Positions 53,866 through 62,749 are shown, counted from the stretch's first letter. The stretch is 64,000 nt of DNA from CAVRUD01 sp963849635 (GCA_963849635.1 CAWKIA010000038.1:124001-188000), one strand, 5' to 3'. Numbers and translations: made by a program. The notes: a model not told the origin generated them from the sequence alone.

Positions 53866-54858
53866 ATGGCCGAAGTCAATATCGCCGAGGTTGATGACCG
53901 CCGTGGCCGCCGAAACGGCGAGGATTGCCCTGGCGGTGGATCGTCACGGCCGCGGCGCTCCTCATTCTGGTGGTTCTCTACAGCAGCATCAGCTGGACCT
54001 TCACCAGCAGATTGATCGGCGTGCAGTTCCCGGCCGCGCCCGAGATCGCCTTCGCGGACTTCGGGCTGCCCCAACCGGAGGACGTCACCATCACTATTGG
54101 CGACATCAACCTCTCCGGCTGGTACTTCGACAACCCGGCGAACGCCGGATGCGGCGTGGTCATGCTTCACGGGTATTCCGGCAATAAGGGCGGGATCATG
54201 GCGCCGACCCCGCTCTTCTGGGATCGCGGCTGCGACCTGCTGCTCTACGACTTGCGCGGCCATGGAGAGAGTTCCGAAGGGGATCACACCTACGGCGTCC
54301 TCGACCGGAAGGATCAAATTGCGGCGCTCGACTGGTTCATCGAGCGAACCGGCTTGCCGGAGAACAAGGTCGGCCTGATCGGCTGGTCATACGGCGCAGC
54401 CACGTCGATCCTGACCGCGGCGGAGCGGCCTGGGCTTGCGTTCGTGATCTCGGACGCGTCGTATTCGTCGCTCCGCGACATCGCGAAGGTGCAGGCCGGG
54501 GCGTTGTTCGGGAACTGGGCGAAGGCGTTCGTGCCGGGCGCGCTGATTCTGGGCACGGTTCCGGGGCGATTTCGATCCGTCGGACGCCGCGCCGGCGGAG
54601 GCGATCAAAGACGTAACCATCCCGACCCTCCTGATCCAATCAACGACCGACGATTTCACCCCCTATGAGCAAACCGACGAGATCTACGCGAACAGCAATC
54701 ACGACCATACGGTCTATGAGCTGACAGAGTACGGCGCCCTCCACGCCAGTTCGTACGTCACCGATCCCGTCGCGTACACCGAATTCGTTGATCAGTTCCT
54801 GGCGACATTCGTCCCGGATTTCGGCACCCCGCGTCCCCCGGCGGACACAGACGCCTAA
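53866..54858 (+). CDS. Membrane-anchored alpha/beta hydrolase, two frameshifts
   Basis: Alpha/beta hydrolase of about 330 residues with one N-terminal membrane anchor (WIVTAAALLILVVLYSSISW). The catalytic part has VVMLHGYSGNKGGIMAPTPL, LLYDLRGHGESSEGDHTYGV, the nucleophile elbow GWSYGAAT, an acidic residue in STTDDFTPYEQ and a His in GALHASSYV. Two indels, near 53920 and 54565, separate the start, core and end. It is related to BAAT/YqkD-type hydrolases. The ATG at 53866 has AAAGGGG upstream. Confidence 0.85.
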
Positions 54859-54870
54859 TGCGGAATACCG

Positions 54871-54953
54871 TGTAGGGGCGCGATTCATCGCGCCTTCCTC
54901 CTGAACGCGAACGCTCGATTCTGGCAGCCGGGCGTGATAAATCACGCCCCTAC
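54871..54953. repeat. Palindromic dispersed element
   Basis: GTAGGGGCGCGATTCATCGC at its left and GTGATAAATCACGCCCCTAC at its right are imperfect complements around a short centre. This is a typical GTAGGGGCGTGATTTATCACG-type short repeat of intergenic DNA. Confidence 0.65.
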
Positions 54954-55040
54954 GGCTCGGGATCGGGGCCACATCGGCCTGTAATCGGCATGGATCACCG
55001 TCGCCTTGACGCTTGAGTCTCAGTGTTGTATTTTACCATT

Positions 55041-55054
55041 CGGTTATTTAACCG
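55041..55054. promoter_or_regulatory. Probable ArsR operator
   Basis: CGGTTATTTAACCG is a dyad with arms CGGTTA/TAACCG and a 2-base centre, 13 bases before the start of the ArsR regulator. Autoregulatory sites of this type, with TTAACC arms, are usual for ArsR proteins paired with SRPBCC genes. Confidence 0.55.
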
Positions 55055-55067
55055 AGAGGTTGATTAC

Positions 55068-55472
55068 ATGATGTCCGATCCACTCAGTACGGTCTTCGCC
55101 GCCCTCGCCGATCCCACTCGGCGAGCGATCCTCGCCCGCCTTGCCGCGGGCGAGGCCTCCGTCTCGGAGCTGGCCGCCCCGTTCGCGATGAGCCTGCCCG
55201 CCATCTCCAAGCACCTCAAGGTGCTGGAGAGGGCCGGCCTGATCGCGCGCGGCCGCCGGGCGCAGTGGCGGCCCTGCCGTCTGCAGGCCGAACCGCTGCA
55301 TCAGGCGGCGGGATGGTTAGAGGCGTACCGGCCGTACTGGGAGGGTCGCTTCGATCGCCTCGATAACTACTTGCGGGAGATCCAATCTCCGGCAGGCAAT
55401 GCGGGTCCGGCGAGCGAGCCGACCCAAACCCTGGAGGAACAGCCAGATGGCGATGACGACCACCGCACTTGA
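55068..55472 (+). CDS. ArsR family transcriptional regulator
   Basis: A 134-residue winged-helix regulator. It opens STVFAALADPTRRAILARLA, and its recognition part is VSELAAPFAMSLPAISKHLK with VLERAGLIARGRRAQWRPC. No metal-binding cysteine pair of the ArsR/CadC type is present, so it belongs to the metal-independent class that sits next to SRPBCC genes. It overlaps the next gene by 26 bases. The short dyad upstream probably makes it autoregulated. Confidence 0.93.
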   Translation: MMSDPLSTVFAALADPTRRAILARLAAGEASVSELAAPFAMSLPAISKHLKVLERAGLIARGRRAQWRPCRLQAEPLHQAAGWLEAYRPYWEGRFDRLDNYLREIQSPAGNAGPASEPTQTLEEQPDGDDDHRT

Positions 55473-55926
55473 GACCAAGACCGGCGAGCTCGCGCTGGAA
55501 ATCACTCGGGTCTTCAACGCTCCACGCGACCTGGTCTTCAAGGCATGGACCGATCCGGAGCACATGGCCAGATGGGGCGGCCCGGAGGGTTATTCGGCCA
55601 CGACCGTCGAGCTGGATGCTCGCCCCGGCGGAGCATGGCGGCTGGGGATGCGCTCTCCTGAGGGGGATGAGCACCTGCAAGGCGGCGTGATCCGCGAGAT
55701 CGTCCCGCCGGAGCGGCTGGTCTACACCTTCGCCTGGGAGGAGGCCGACGGCTCGCCCGGCCACGAAACGCTGGTCTCCATCACCCTGGCCGAACATGGC
55801 CCCAATGCCACCCAGACTCTGATGACCTTTCGCCAGGGGACCTTTGAGAACGTCGAGAGCCGCGACGGGCACCGGGAGGGCTGGGACAGCGCCTTCAACG
55901 TGCTCGATGCGTATCTGACATCTTAA
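55447..55926 (+). CDS. SRPBCC/AHSA1-like protein paired with ArsR
   Basis: A 159-residue AHSA1-type START-fold protein. It has LEITRVFNAPRDLVFKAWTD, WGGPEGYSATTVELDARPGG, REIVPPERLVYTFAWEEADG and QGTFENVESRDGHREGWDSA. Overlap with the ArsR gene means coupled expression. In related operons the START protein is proposed to bind small hydrophobic compounds. The ATG at 55447 has GGAGGA upstream. Confidence 0.93.
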   Translation: MAMTTTALETKTGELALEITRVFNAPRDLVFKAWTDPEHMARWGGPEGYSATTVELDARPGGAWRLGMRSPEGDEHLQGGVIREIVPPERLVYTFAWEEADGSPGHETLVSITLAEHGPNATQTLMTFRQGTFENVESRDGHREGWDSAFNVLDAYLTS

Positions 55927-55931
55927 GTCGT

Positions 55932-55998
55932 GCGACGTGAGACGTGAGACGTGAGCACGAGAATCCGTTCTTCTCACGTCTCTCGTCTCACGTCTTGA
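55932..55998. repeat. GTGAGAC repeat with inverted partner
   Basis: GACGTGAGACGTGAGACGTG repeats are followed after about 20 bases by their complement (CTCACGTCTCTCGTCTCACG), which would fold into a hairpin after the SRPBCC gene. The heptamer also occurs six times in a row at 35950-35991. Confidence 0.7.
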
Positions 55999-56008
55999 GG
56001 ACCGTCCC

Positions 56009-56503
56009 ATGTTGCTTAGGGACAAGGTCGCCGTGATCTACGGCGCCGGCGGCTCTGTTGGCGGAGCTGTCTCCCGTGCAATTGCCCAGGAGGGCGCGAC
56101 GGTCATCCTGGCGGGTCGCACCCTGGCGCCGCTGGAGGTGGCCGCGACCGAGATCAGGGCGGCGGGCGGCATGGCCGATGCGGCGATCGTCGATGCCCTG
56201 GATCGCTCGTCGCGCGAGGAATTGCTGTCCGGGGTTGTGGCCAGGACGGGCAAGATTGACATCTCGTTCAACGCGATCTCGATCGACGACGTCCAGGGCA
56301 TGCCCCTGATCGAGATGGCCGAGGACGATTTCGTCCAGCCCGTAGCGACGGCGATGCGAACCCAATTCCTGACTTCGACGGCGGAGGGGCGTTACATGAA
56401 GGGGAAGGGTGGCGTCATTCTCGCCATCACGGCCCGGCCGGACCTGCGCTCCTACCCCAATACGGGCGGCTTCGGCGTCACCTGCGGTGAACTGGTCGAC
56501 TGA
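56009..56503 (+). CDS. SDR family oxidoreductase, C-terminally truncated
   Basis: Short-chain dehydrogenase of only 164 residues (usual length near 250). It has the NAD(P)-binding VAVIYGAGGSVGGAVSRAIA, the FNAIS segment and the GGVILAITA strand. The sequence ends at NTGGFGVTCGELVD, before the YxxxK active-site helix can be seen and without the last third. It is most likely truncated or non-functional. It precedes a GNAT gene by 9 bases. Confidence 0.8.
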   Translation: MLLRDKVAVIYGAGGSVGGAVSRAIAQEGATVILAGRTLAPLEVAATEIRAAGGMADAAIVDALDRSSREELLSGVVARTGKIDISFNAISIDDVQGMPLIEMAEDDFVQPVATAMRTQFLTSTAEGRYMKGKGGVILAITARPDLRSYPNTGGFGVTCGELVD

Positions 56504-56512
56504 GAGATTGCT

Positions 56513-57370
56513 ATGCCAATTCACGTCTTCGATCCGAGCAAGCCGGAAAAAGCCGGCTGGGAGCCGGACGTTCCCGCCAGCGATTCGCTCCTGCGGGCCT
56601 TTCTTCTCAACTGGACCGCCGGCATCGCCGCCCAGGCGGCCGACCTGGGCGGCCAAACCCTGACCCGGGACGATCTCTCCGCCTCGGATATCGGCCGCCC
56701 GTCGTTCGGGGCGAACGTGGTCACCCTGCTCGCGCCGCTCTATCAAGACGACACGCCCGAGGTGATGGGCATCATCGACAGCTACTACGGCTTTGCCGAT
56801 CAGCGGGACACTCGCACCGGCTCAGTCTTCCTGTTCTCTCCCTGGCCGACCCCCGACCTGCGGCTCCACGGGTGGTCGATCGAGGGGTATGGCTCGTTCA
56901 TGCTCCGGCCCAGAGGCGGACAGGCGCCGATTCCTCCACCGGCCCTGCGGATCGAGCGGGTGACGGATGAGGACGGCCTGCGTGATTTCCAATCGGCTAT
57001 GGCCCGCGGATTCGGGATGGACGAGCTCGCCTCGGCAGCGCACGGCTGGACGATCTTCGCGCCCGCGGCGCTCCGCGATCCCCGCGAGCACCTTTGGGTC
57101 GGGTATGAGGAGGACCGACCGGTCTGCGCCGCCTCCGCCTTTGTCGCCGAGGGGATTGTCGATGTGACGCTGGTGGCGACGGTGCCGGAGGCGCGCCGGC
57201 GCGGCTACGCGACGGCGATCACCTGGAAGGCGACCCTGGCCGATCCGGATCTTCTTGCCCTCTTGATCGCCACACCGGAAGGCAAGCCCGCCTACGAGGC
57301 GATGGGCTATCTCCCCCTATTCAACTTCACCATCTGGAGCAAGGATCGGCCTGCACAAGCAGCAGCATGA
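56513..57370 (+). CDS. GNAT family N-acetyltransferase
   Basis: A 285-residue protein. The first half is an unrecognised soluble domain. The second half carries a GNAT fold, LRIERVTDEDGLRDFQSAMA, then VDVTLVATVPEARRRGYATA, the acetyl-CoA-binding RRxGxA loop, and a final AMGYLPLFNFTIW strand. The acceptor is unknown. It lies in a plus-strand group with a PPOX flavoprotein 13 bases downstream. Confidence 0.88.
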   Translation: MPIHVFDPSKPEKAGWEPDVPASDSLLRAFLLNWTAGIAAQAADLGGQTLTRDDLSASDIGRPSFGANVVTLLAPLYQDDTPEVMGIIDSYYGFADQRDTRTGSVFLFSPWPTPDLRLHGWSIEGYGSFMLRPRGGQAPIPPPALRIERVTDEDGLRDFQSAMARGFGMDELASAAHGWTIFAPAALRDPREHLWVGYEEDRPVCAASAFVAEGIVDVTLVATVPEARRRGYATAITWKATLADPDLLALLIATPEGKPAYEAMGYLPLFNFTIWSKDRPAQAAA

Positions 57371-57383
57371 TCGGAGGAGTTTC

Positions 57384-57827
57384 ATGACGAAGACCCCAAT
57401 GACCCAGCAGGATTGGGAAGCGTTTCTGGCCGAGCCGCGCATCGGCGTCCTCAGCGTGGCCAGCGACGACGGGCGACCACCCCTGGCCGTCCCGGTCTGG
57501 CACCACTACGAGCCGGGCGGCGAATTGACCTTCTTCACCGGCACCCAGGGGCGGACGGCCCGCAAGACCCGCCTGATCGAGAAGGCCGGCGTGGTCTCCT
57601 TCACCGTCCAGAAAGCCGAGCCGCCCTACAAGAACGCCACGATCGAGGGCAAGCTCGTCGCCATCGAACGGCCGCCTACCTCCGCGCAGATGCTGGCCAT
57701 CCTCCGGCGCTACCTGCCGGAGGAGATGGCCCAGGGGTTTGCGGATGCCGAACTGGCGAATCCCGGCCCGACCCTGGTTCTCTTCCGGATCAAACCGGAG
57801 CGCTGGCTGACGGCTGATTTTTCGTAG
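57384..57827 (+). CDS. Pyridoxamine 5'-phosphate oxidase-type flavoprotein
   Basis: A 147-residue split-barrel flavoprotein. FLAEPRIGVLSVASDDGRPP, VPVWHHYEPGGELTFFTGTQ and GRTARKTRLIEKAGVVSFTV are typical of PPOX-class proteins, some of which bind F420 or FMN. The substrate is unknown. It shares a class with the protein at 59096-59548. Confidence 0.9.
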   Translation: MTKTPMTQQDWEAFLAEPRIGVLSVASDDGRPPLAVPVWHHYEPGGELTFFTGTQGRTARKTRLIEKAGVVSFTVQKAEPPYKNATIEGKLVAIERPPTSAQMLAILRRYLPEEMAQGFADAELANPGPTLVLFRIKPERWLTADFS

Positions 57828-57976
57828 TGTCGGTCTCTGCGCGGTATCCCAACCGGCTGCAATCGCGCTGCGCATGATCCTCACGCAGAAACCGACGTAG
57901 GGGTCGCATCGCGCCAACGTCAGATCGCCCGCCCCGGATCCGGGGCGGGCGATGATGCGCTCGTCCAGCAACGATG

Positions 57977-59023
57977 TCAGGCGGCCCTGTCCAGTTCCGC
58001 CAGCACCTCGCCAAAACCGTCCAGTCCTTCAACGGTGTCCGGATCGAGGAAGACGATGATATGGGTGATGCCCGCCGCGGCGTAGGCGCGCAGCTGGCCG
58101 GCGATGTGGGCGGGGTCGCCGCGCAGGACCGCACCCTCCGCCGCCTCTTGTTCGCGAGAACGGCCGTAGGCGGTGGAGGGTGGGTGCTGGCGGGGCAGGT
58201 CGAGATCGATCGAGAGGAGCAAGGTGCGGCCCAGGGTTGCCGGGTCGCGGCCTATCGCCGCGCAGGCAGCGTCGAGCGGGGCCAGAGACTCGCGGACATC
58301 CTCAGGTTTCAGGTCGAGGAACGTATTCCATTCGTCAGCGAAGCGGGCGGTCAGGTCGAGCATCCGCGGGCCGAGTTGGGAGCCGATCAGGATGGGTGGA
58401 CCACCCGGTCTGGGACCGCGCGGGCGCAGTTCCGCCTCCCGCACCCGGTAATACGTGCCGGAAAAGTCGAGGCGGCCCTCGCGGAGCAAGCCGGTGATGA
58501 TCTTGAGCGCTTCTTCGAAACGGCCGACCCGGTTGTTGGTCTCGAAGCCGAACCGATCCGCGTCGCCACCGCCATCGCCCGCGCCGAGGGAGAGAATCAG
58601 GCGGCCTCCGCTGATCTCGTCAACGGTGTCGGCCATTTTGGCGAGGAGGGCGGGGTTGCGAAAGAGGTTGTTGGTAACGATCTGGCCGAGTTCGACCCGG
58701 TCGGTCACGGCGGCGAGGGCCGCCATCAGCGACCAGCATTCCCACCCACCGGTGGCTTCGCCAGTGGCGAGATCGGGCGGGGCAACGCCGAGGGAGGCGT
58801 TGAGCTCCGGAGCATACTCCTCCCCGACGGGAAAGAGGAGGCGATCGACGGCCCAGAGGGAGTCAAACCCAACCGCCTCAGCCCGCATCGCTAACGCTTT
58901 CAGTTCGCGCCAGCGGGCGACATCGGGGCCACGGCGGCCTTCGGTCTCGGGCAGGGAGTAGCCGATCTTGAGGGGGCGGGTTGGATGGATCGTAGTGGTG
59001 GTCGGGCGATCGGTCTGCGACAT
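57977..59023 (-). CDS. LLM class oxidoreductase (luciferase-like, F420/flavin type)
   Basis: A 348-residue luciferase-like monooxygenase-fold protein. It begins PLKIGYSLPETEGRRGPDVA and contains AEAVGFDSLWAVDRLLFPVG, ALAAVTDRVELGQIVTNNLF, LLAKMADTVDEISGGRLILS and GGDADRFGFETNNRVGRFEE. F420-dependent members in this group reduce or oxidise carbonyl compounds; a flavin is possible instead. The final AGITHIIVFLDPD is family-typical. The start at ATG 59023 is well placed. Confidence 0.92.
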   Translation of the reverse strand: MSQTDRPTTTTIHPTRPLKIGYSLPETEGRRGPDVARWRELKALAMRAEAVGFDSLWAVDRLLFPVGEEYAPELNASLGVAPPDLATGEATGGWECWSLMAALAAVTDRVELGQIVTNNLFRNPALLAKMADTVDEISGGRLILSLGAGDGGGDADRFGFETNNRVGRFEEALKIITGLLREGRLDFSGTYYRVREAELRPRGPRPGGPPILIGSQLGPRMLDLTARFADEWNTFLDLKPEDVRESLAPLDAACAAIGRDPATLGRTLLLSIDLDLPRQHPPSTAYGRSREQEAAEGAVLRGDPAHIAGQLRAYAAAGITHIIVFLDPDTVEGLDGFGEVLAELDRAA

Positions 59024-59060
59024 GGAGGTCTCGTATCCTTACTTTACGATTCGAAATGGA

Positions 59061-59099
59061 TAGCCGGATAGTCGGCTAGCCGGCCGGCTGGCCGGCTAG
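59061..59099. repeat. Short GCCGGCTAG-type tandem palindromic repeat
   Basis: The string GGCTAGCCGGCCGGCTGGCC and its neighbours repeat GCCGGCTAG in both orientations just after the stop codon of the 59096-59548 gene. It could serve as a transcript-end hairpin. Confidence 0.5.
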
Positions 59100-59548
59100 A
59101 AGCCGCGGAGGCCGGTCGGAGTGACCCGGATCGAGACGGAGAAGTCGCGCCCCATCTCCTCCGGAGAGCTCCAGGTGCGGAACTCCTCCTCATACTTCCG
59201 CACAAAGTCGGGCACCTGGGGGACCGGTGGGGCGTCGGGCACGATCCGGGCGACGCCGGTGAGGATGACGATGTCGTTGCCGGCGCGATCCCCGTTCAGG
59301 TGGAGCCCAACGATCGGGTTCCGGGCGATGTTGCGCAGCTTCTGGGTCTTGGGGTAGCTGAAGATCAGGATTGACTCCTCCTCCCCTTCGTCCCAGAGAT
59401 ACCAGACCGGGCTCGGCTGCGGCGTGCCGTCCACCCGGACGGTGGTCAGCCAGATGATCCGCTCGTCGCGCAGCCGCTGCGCGGCCCGGGCTCCGAACTC
59501 GGTTGCGGGGTTGATCAGGGTGGTCGGGTTAGTCAGGGTGGTCGGCAT
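59096..59548 (-). CDS. PPOX-class F420-dependent oxidoreductase
   Basis: A 150-residue split-barrel protein with RLRDERIIWLTTVRVDGTPQ, PSPVWYLWDEGEEESILIFS and RNPIVGLHLNGDRAGNDIVI, matching the family named TIGR03667-type F420 oxidoreductases. F420 dependence is inferred from family and from the luciferase-like neighbour. It is divergent from the HxlR regulator at 59686, which may control it. Confidence 0.9.
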   Translation of the reverse strand: MPTTLTNPTTLINPATEFGARAAQRLRDERIIWLTTVRVDGTPQPSPVWYLWDEGEEESILIFSYPKTQKLRNIARNPIVGLHLNGDRAGNDIVILTGVARIVPDAPPVPQVPDFVRKYEEEFRTWSSPEEMGRDFSVSIRVTPTGLRGF

Positions 59549-59624
59549 GGGCTCCTCCTCGCTCTCCGGGGGTTGGCACCGGCGAGCGAGGTCCATCGTA
59601 TCGGGCTATGCTATAAGAATGGAA

Positions 59625-59659
59625 GTAGACACTCAAAAGTGCGGTAGGCACCCAAACGT
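59625..59659. promoter_or_regulatory. Possible HxlR operator (direct repeat)
   Basis: GTAGACACTCAAAAGT (59625-59640) and GTAGGCACCCAAACGT (59644-59659) are 13/16 identical direct repeats set 19 bases apart. They lie between the divergent PPOX and HxlR genes. HxlR-type proteins often bind such paired sites. Confidence 0.45.
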
Positions 59660-59685
59660 ACCCTTAGGGATGGAACTGATCCTGG

Positions 59686-60159
59686 TTGACGAGAGCGAGG
59701 GCACCCGTGGTGAGCGAGACGATCGACAGGCTGGACGCGGCAGAAGGCCTGGACCGGCTGGAGAAGGTGCGGGTATCGCGCGGGGGCACGGTCCGCGAGG
59801 CCAGTCCTGCGAGCCCGCGCCAGGCCCTGGCCCTCATCGCCGACAAGTGGGCCGTCCTGATCATCACGACCCTGGCGGCAGGGCCATATCGCTACAACGC
59901 CCTCCGCCGCGAGATCGCCGGTGTCTCGCAGAAGATGCTCACCCAATCCCTGCGCGATCTGGAATGCAATGGCCTGGTGGCGCGGACGGTCTACCCGGAT
60001 ACTCCTCCCAGGGTGGAATACCGGCTCACGCCACTGGGCGAGACCCTGGTCGATGCCCTAGGAGTGCTGCGCGACTGGGCCGATGCCCACTACCATGAGG
60101 TCGAAGCCGCCCGCCACGCCTATTGCGGTGCGGAGCCTGGGGAATGCGACTCCCAATAA
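59686..60159 (+). CDS. HxlR family transcriptional regulator
   Basis: Winged-helix regulator of the HxlR (DUF24) family. It contains ALALIADKWAVLIITTLAAG, PYRYNALRREIAGVSQKMLT, the recognition helix region QSLRDLECNGLVARTVYPDT, and PRVEYRLTPLGETLVDALGV. Some HxlR proteins sense electrophiles through a cysteine; Cys is present in LECNGL and near the C-terminus. The start may be a GTG at 59707 rather than TTG 59686. Confidence 0.9.
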   Translation: MTRARAPVVSETIDRLDAAEGLDRLEKVRVSRGGTVREASPASPRQALALIADKWAVLIITTLAAGPYRYNALRREIAGVSQKMLTQSLRDLECNGLVARTVYPDTPPRVEYRLTPLGETLVDALGVLRDWADAHYHEVEAARHAYCGAEPGECDSQ

Positions 60160-60170
60160 ATCTAATGTGG

Positions 60171-60647
60171 TTACGTGCACTGGTTCAGGGGCTTGCAAAC
60201 TCCATCGCAGGAGATCGTGCCCTTCGGGCAGCACCGGCCGTTGGAACAGGTTTGCCCAACCGCGCAATGGTGGCCACAGGCGCCGCAGTTGTTGGGATCG
60301 GTGCTGGTGGGCACACAACCGGTGTCGCAACGCGTGAAACCGGGAGAGCAATCGACGCCGCAAGGCCGGTTGGTGGGGACACAGGAGCAGCTATTGTCAC
60401 AGAATCGCGAGCCGTTCGGGCAGCAGAAGCGAGCCGGAGTGCAAAAGGCGCCAGCGCCACATTGCGCGTTGGTGGAGCACGGCAGTTCGTCGCTGAAGAT
60501 TCGTGAACAGAAGGCGAGCGAATCGGAGGCCGACTTGGCTGCAACCACCGTGGCAACCGCTCCGCCTGCAACCGATTTGACGAACCACCGCCGGGTACGG
60601 GATCGGGACAAACGTCGGGTCAAGGCATCGAACCGTTCCGCATCCAT
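60171..60647 (-). CDS. Tat-leader, cysteine-rich secreted protein
   Basis: A 158-residue protein with FDALTRRLSRSRTRRWFVKS and GGAVATVVAAK, a twin-arginine leader of the type repeated in Thermomicrobia. The rest is cysteine-rich (CSTNAQCGAGAFCTPARFCC, CGACGHHCAVGQTCSNGRCC, CDGVCKPLNQCT) with Stig1/EGF-like spacing, probably disulfide-stabilised outside the cell. It has no recognised enzyme motif. GGAGGACC precedes the ATG. Confidence 0.85.
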   Translation of the reverse strand: MDAERFDALTRRLSRSRTRRWFVKSVAGGAVATVVAAKSASDSLAFCSRIFSDELPCSTNAQCGAGAFCTPARFCCPNGSRFCDNSCSCVPTNRPCGVDCSPGFTRCDTGCVPTSTDPNNCGACGHHCAVGQTCSNGRCCPKGTISCDGVCKPLNQCT

Positions 60648-60797
60648 CTCGGTCCTCCTGACGTCCTTCCGGCGTAGGTTGCCGGGTATAGGGTCACGAT
60701 ACAGACCGAGTTAAACGCCTCCATCGGCAAAGATGCCTATTCAATGCCGGCGGGTGAGCGGCGCCGGCACGGAGTGAAATTCGGGTTCCTCGGGCCC

Positions 60798-61679
60798 CTA
60801 GCGCGTATCGGCCAGGGCGCCAAAGGAGAAGAGCGCCCGGACATCCTCGCCGCGAGCGTCTCGCTGCTTGAGATCCTCCAGGAACTCGACAAAGCCGATG
60901 GTCGGCCGCCAACCGAGGAGGTTCGCCGCCTCGGAGAGATCGTGCTGCTCGACGGTCTGGGGCAATGGCAGGTCGTAGGTCTCGATCAGCGAGCGTGCGC
61001 CGGGGACACGCGATTCGAGCCAATCGGGCCCCAATGCTGGGAAGTCGGCCAGGACTTCGGCGGGGATACCGTGGTCAGTGTGAACGATCGTCTTGAACAG
61101 CCCGAAGCGGCGATCGAGGGCTCCTTGGAGGGCAGCGACCGTGGCGTCGGCGACGTCCTGACGATCAACGCCGTTGCGCAGCAACCGGGGCCCAAAGGTG
61201 AGATACGGCGCCGGCACGAACTCGTGGTAGCGGAGCATGGCGATCGCGGCGCCGGTGATCTCGTGGTAGGAGCGGCACATCTCCTCACCGAGGACCTTCG
61301 TCAGGCCGTAGACGCTGCTCCAGCCGTAGGCCATCGACGAGGCGTAGACGATGGCCTGCACGCCCTCGGCCCGGCACGCTTCGAAGACGTTGAAGGTGCC
61401 GTCGATGTTGACCGCGAAGATCGTGGCATCGCTGACCGGTGGCCGGTGGGCGCTGTGCCAGGCCGCGAGGTGAATGACCGCGTCGGCGCCCGCTACCACC
61501 TGCTGGACATCTGTGACGGTGCGGGTATCGCACCGGACAAACTCGCCCAGGGCAAGGACGTCGGCAGCCGGCGGGACCACGTCGGCGAGGCGGAGGCGAA
61601 AGCCGGCGTTGGCGGCAACACGGGCGATCGCCTGGCCCGCGTTGCCGCCCGCCCCGGTGATAGTGACAAGCTTTGACAT
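60798..61679 (-). CDS. NAD-dependent epimerase/dehydratase (extended SDR)
   Basis: A 293-residue extended SDR. TITGAGGNAGQAIARVAANA is the nucleotide-binding loop, VIHLAAWHSAHRP and NIDGTFNVFEACRAEGVQAI follow, and YGLTK provides the Tyr and Lys of the active site, preceded by YASSMAYG. The length is normal. Related proteins act on nucleotide sugars or uronic acids. The substrate is not defined. There is no obvious operon partner. Confidence 0.91.
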   Translation of the reverse strand: MSKLVTITGAGGNAGQAIARVAANAGFRLRLADVVPPAADVLALGEFVRCDTRTVTDVQQVVAGADAVIHLAAWHSAHRPPVSDATIFAVNIDGTFNVFEACRAEGVQAIVYASSMAYGWSSVYGLTKVLGEEMCRSYHEITGAAIAMLRYHEFVPAPYLTFGPRLLRNGVDRQDVADATVAALQGALDRRFGLFKTIVHTDHGIPAEVLADFPALGPDWLESRVPGARSLIETYDLPLPQTVEQHDLSEAANLLGWRPTIGFVEFLEDLKQRDARGEDVRALFSFGALADTR

Positions 61680-61771
61680 GCAGATCCTCTCTCATTGCCG
61701 GTGACGGCGAGTGCTCTGTGCGGCGCCGGACCGGGAATCCTAGCAGGATCGCATCATCCGCCCTGGTCGCG

Positions 61772-62524
61772 TCAATCCCGTGGGCTGCAATAGTCGGAGA
61801 GCGGGGCGGAGGCTTCGCTGTTCGGGGTCACCATGTTGGTCGCGGTCCACTCAACGCCATCCCAGTTACCGTCATCGCCCGTATCGGTATCGAGGGGATT
61901 GCCGCTGTAGCGGATCTCGTCGCCGTCCCAAACGCAATCGTTGTCGGAATCTGGAGCGGTCGGATACGTGCCCCAGTTGACCTCGTCGCCATCCCAGAGA
62001 CCGTCGGCGTCGGTATCGGCATTGCCGAGGGCGGTGCCGGGGTTCGCTTCGGTCAGGTCCGAGAGGCCATCACCGTCCGTATCGGAGCTACCAGGGTTTC
62101 CGGCCAGGCGGACCTCATCGCCGTCCCAGAGGCCGTCGCCTTCGGTGTCGACCGAGTTGGGCCATGAGCCAAAGCGGACCACCTCGTCGCCGTCGGAGAG
62201 ACCATCTCCGTCAGTATCCGCCTTATTGGGATCGGACCCGTGTGCTTGCTCTTCGGCCAGGACGAGTCCGTCTTGATCGAGGTCGATGTAGTAATCGACG
62301 CCAAACCGGTCGGAGACGGCGCCGCCCGTCGTGGAACCGTAGATATCCGGATCGATTGGCCCTGACCCCGTGCTCGGATCTGGCGAGGGGGGACGGGGAA
62401 GGAGATGGAGACGGAGATGGACTGGGATTGGCTCCACCGCCCAAGCCGCCCTGCCCACCTTGACCGGCTGAACCAGCCTGCCCTGCTGTCCAGCCTGCCC
62501 AGCGGCCTCGATCGCATCGCCCAT
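61772..62524 (-). CDS. Secreted protein with DxDGDG (thrombospondin type 3-like) repeats
   Basis: C-terminal part of an exported protein. Repeats such as DTDGDGLSDGDEVVRFGSWP, DTDGDGLSDLTEANPGTALG and DTDADGLWDGDEVNWGTYPT alternate and probably bind calcium. A Pro/Ser linker before them is frameshifted (SPSPSPSPSP in the next frame). Coding-like sequence reaches further upstream (ATESLILIVTLAPAQPKDSS) without an in-frame ATG, so the start is uncertain. Confidence 0.75.
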   Translation of the reverse strand: MGDAIEAAGQAGQQGRLVQPVKVGRAAWAVEPIPVHLRLHLLPRPPSPDPSTGSGPIDPDIYGSTTGGAVSDRFGVDYYIDLDQDGLVLAEEQAHGSDPNKADTDGDGLSDGDEVVRFGSWPNSVDTEGDGLWDGDEVRLAGNPGSSDTDGDGLSDLTEANPGTALGNADTDADGLWDGDEVNWGTYPTAPDSDNDCVWDGDEIRYSGNPLDTDTGDDGNWDGVEWTATNMVTPNSEASAPLSDYCSPRD

Positions 62525-62660
62525 CCCGGAAATGGTCGACGAGTCTTTGGGCTGGGCGGGGGCAAGCGTGACGATCAGGATCAGCGATTCGGTGGCGTCA
62601 TCATTGAACGATGAATCGGCGGCCTGGAGTTTGGTGGGATTCGCATCTTGGCTCCACCTG

Positions 62661-62703
62661 AAAAAGCTGGAGGCCGGGGCGGTGTCCCGCGCCCGGCCTC
62701 CAG
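62661..62703 (-). terminator. Minus-strand intrinsic terminator
   Basis: CTGGAGGCCGGGGCGG (62667 onward) with its complement ending at 62703 form a hairpin with a loop of a few bases. On the minus strand it is followed by CTTTTT. It ends the transcript of the large protein whose stop is at 62750. Confidence 0.75.
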
Positions 62704-62749
62704 TTGGTTCGCAGTGGTTGATGACCTACTGGCGAGCTGGTGAGCGCCG

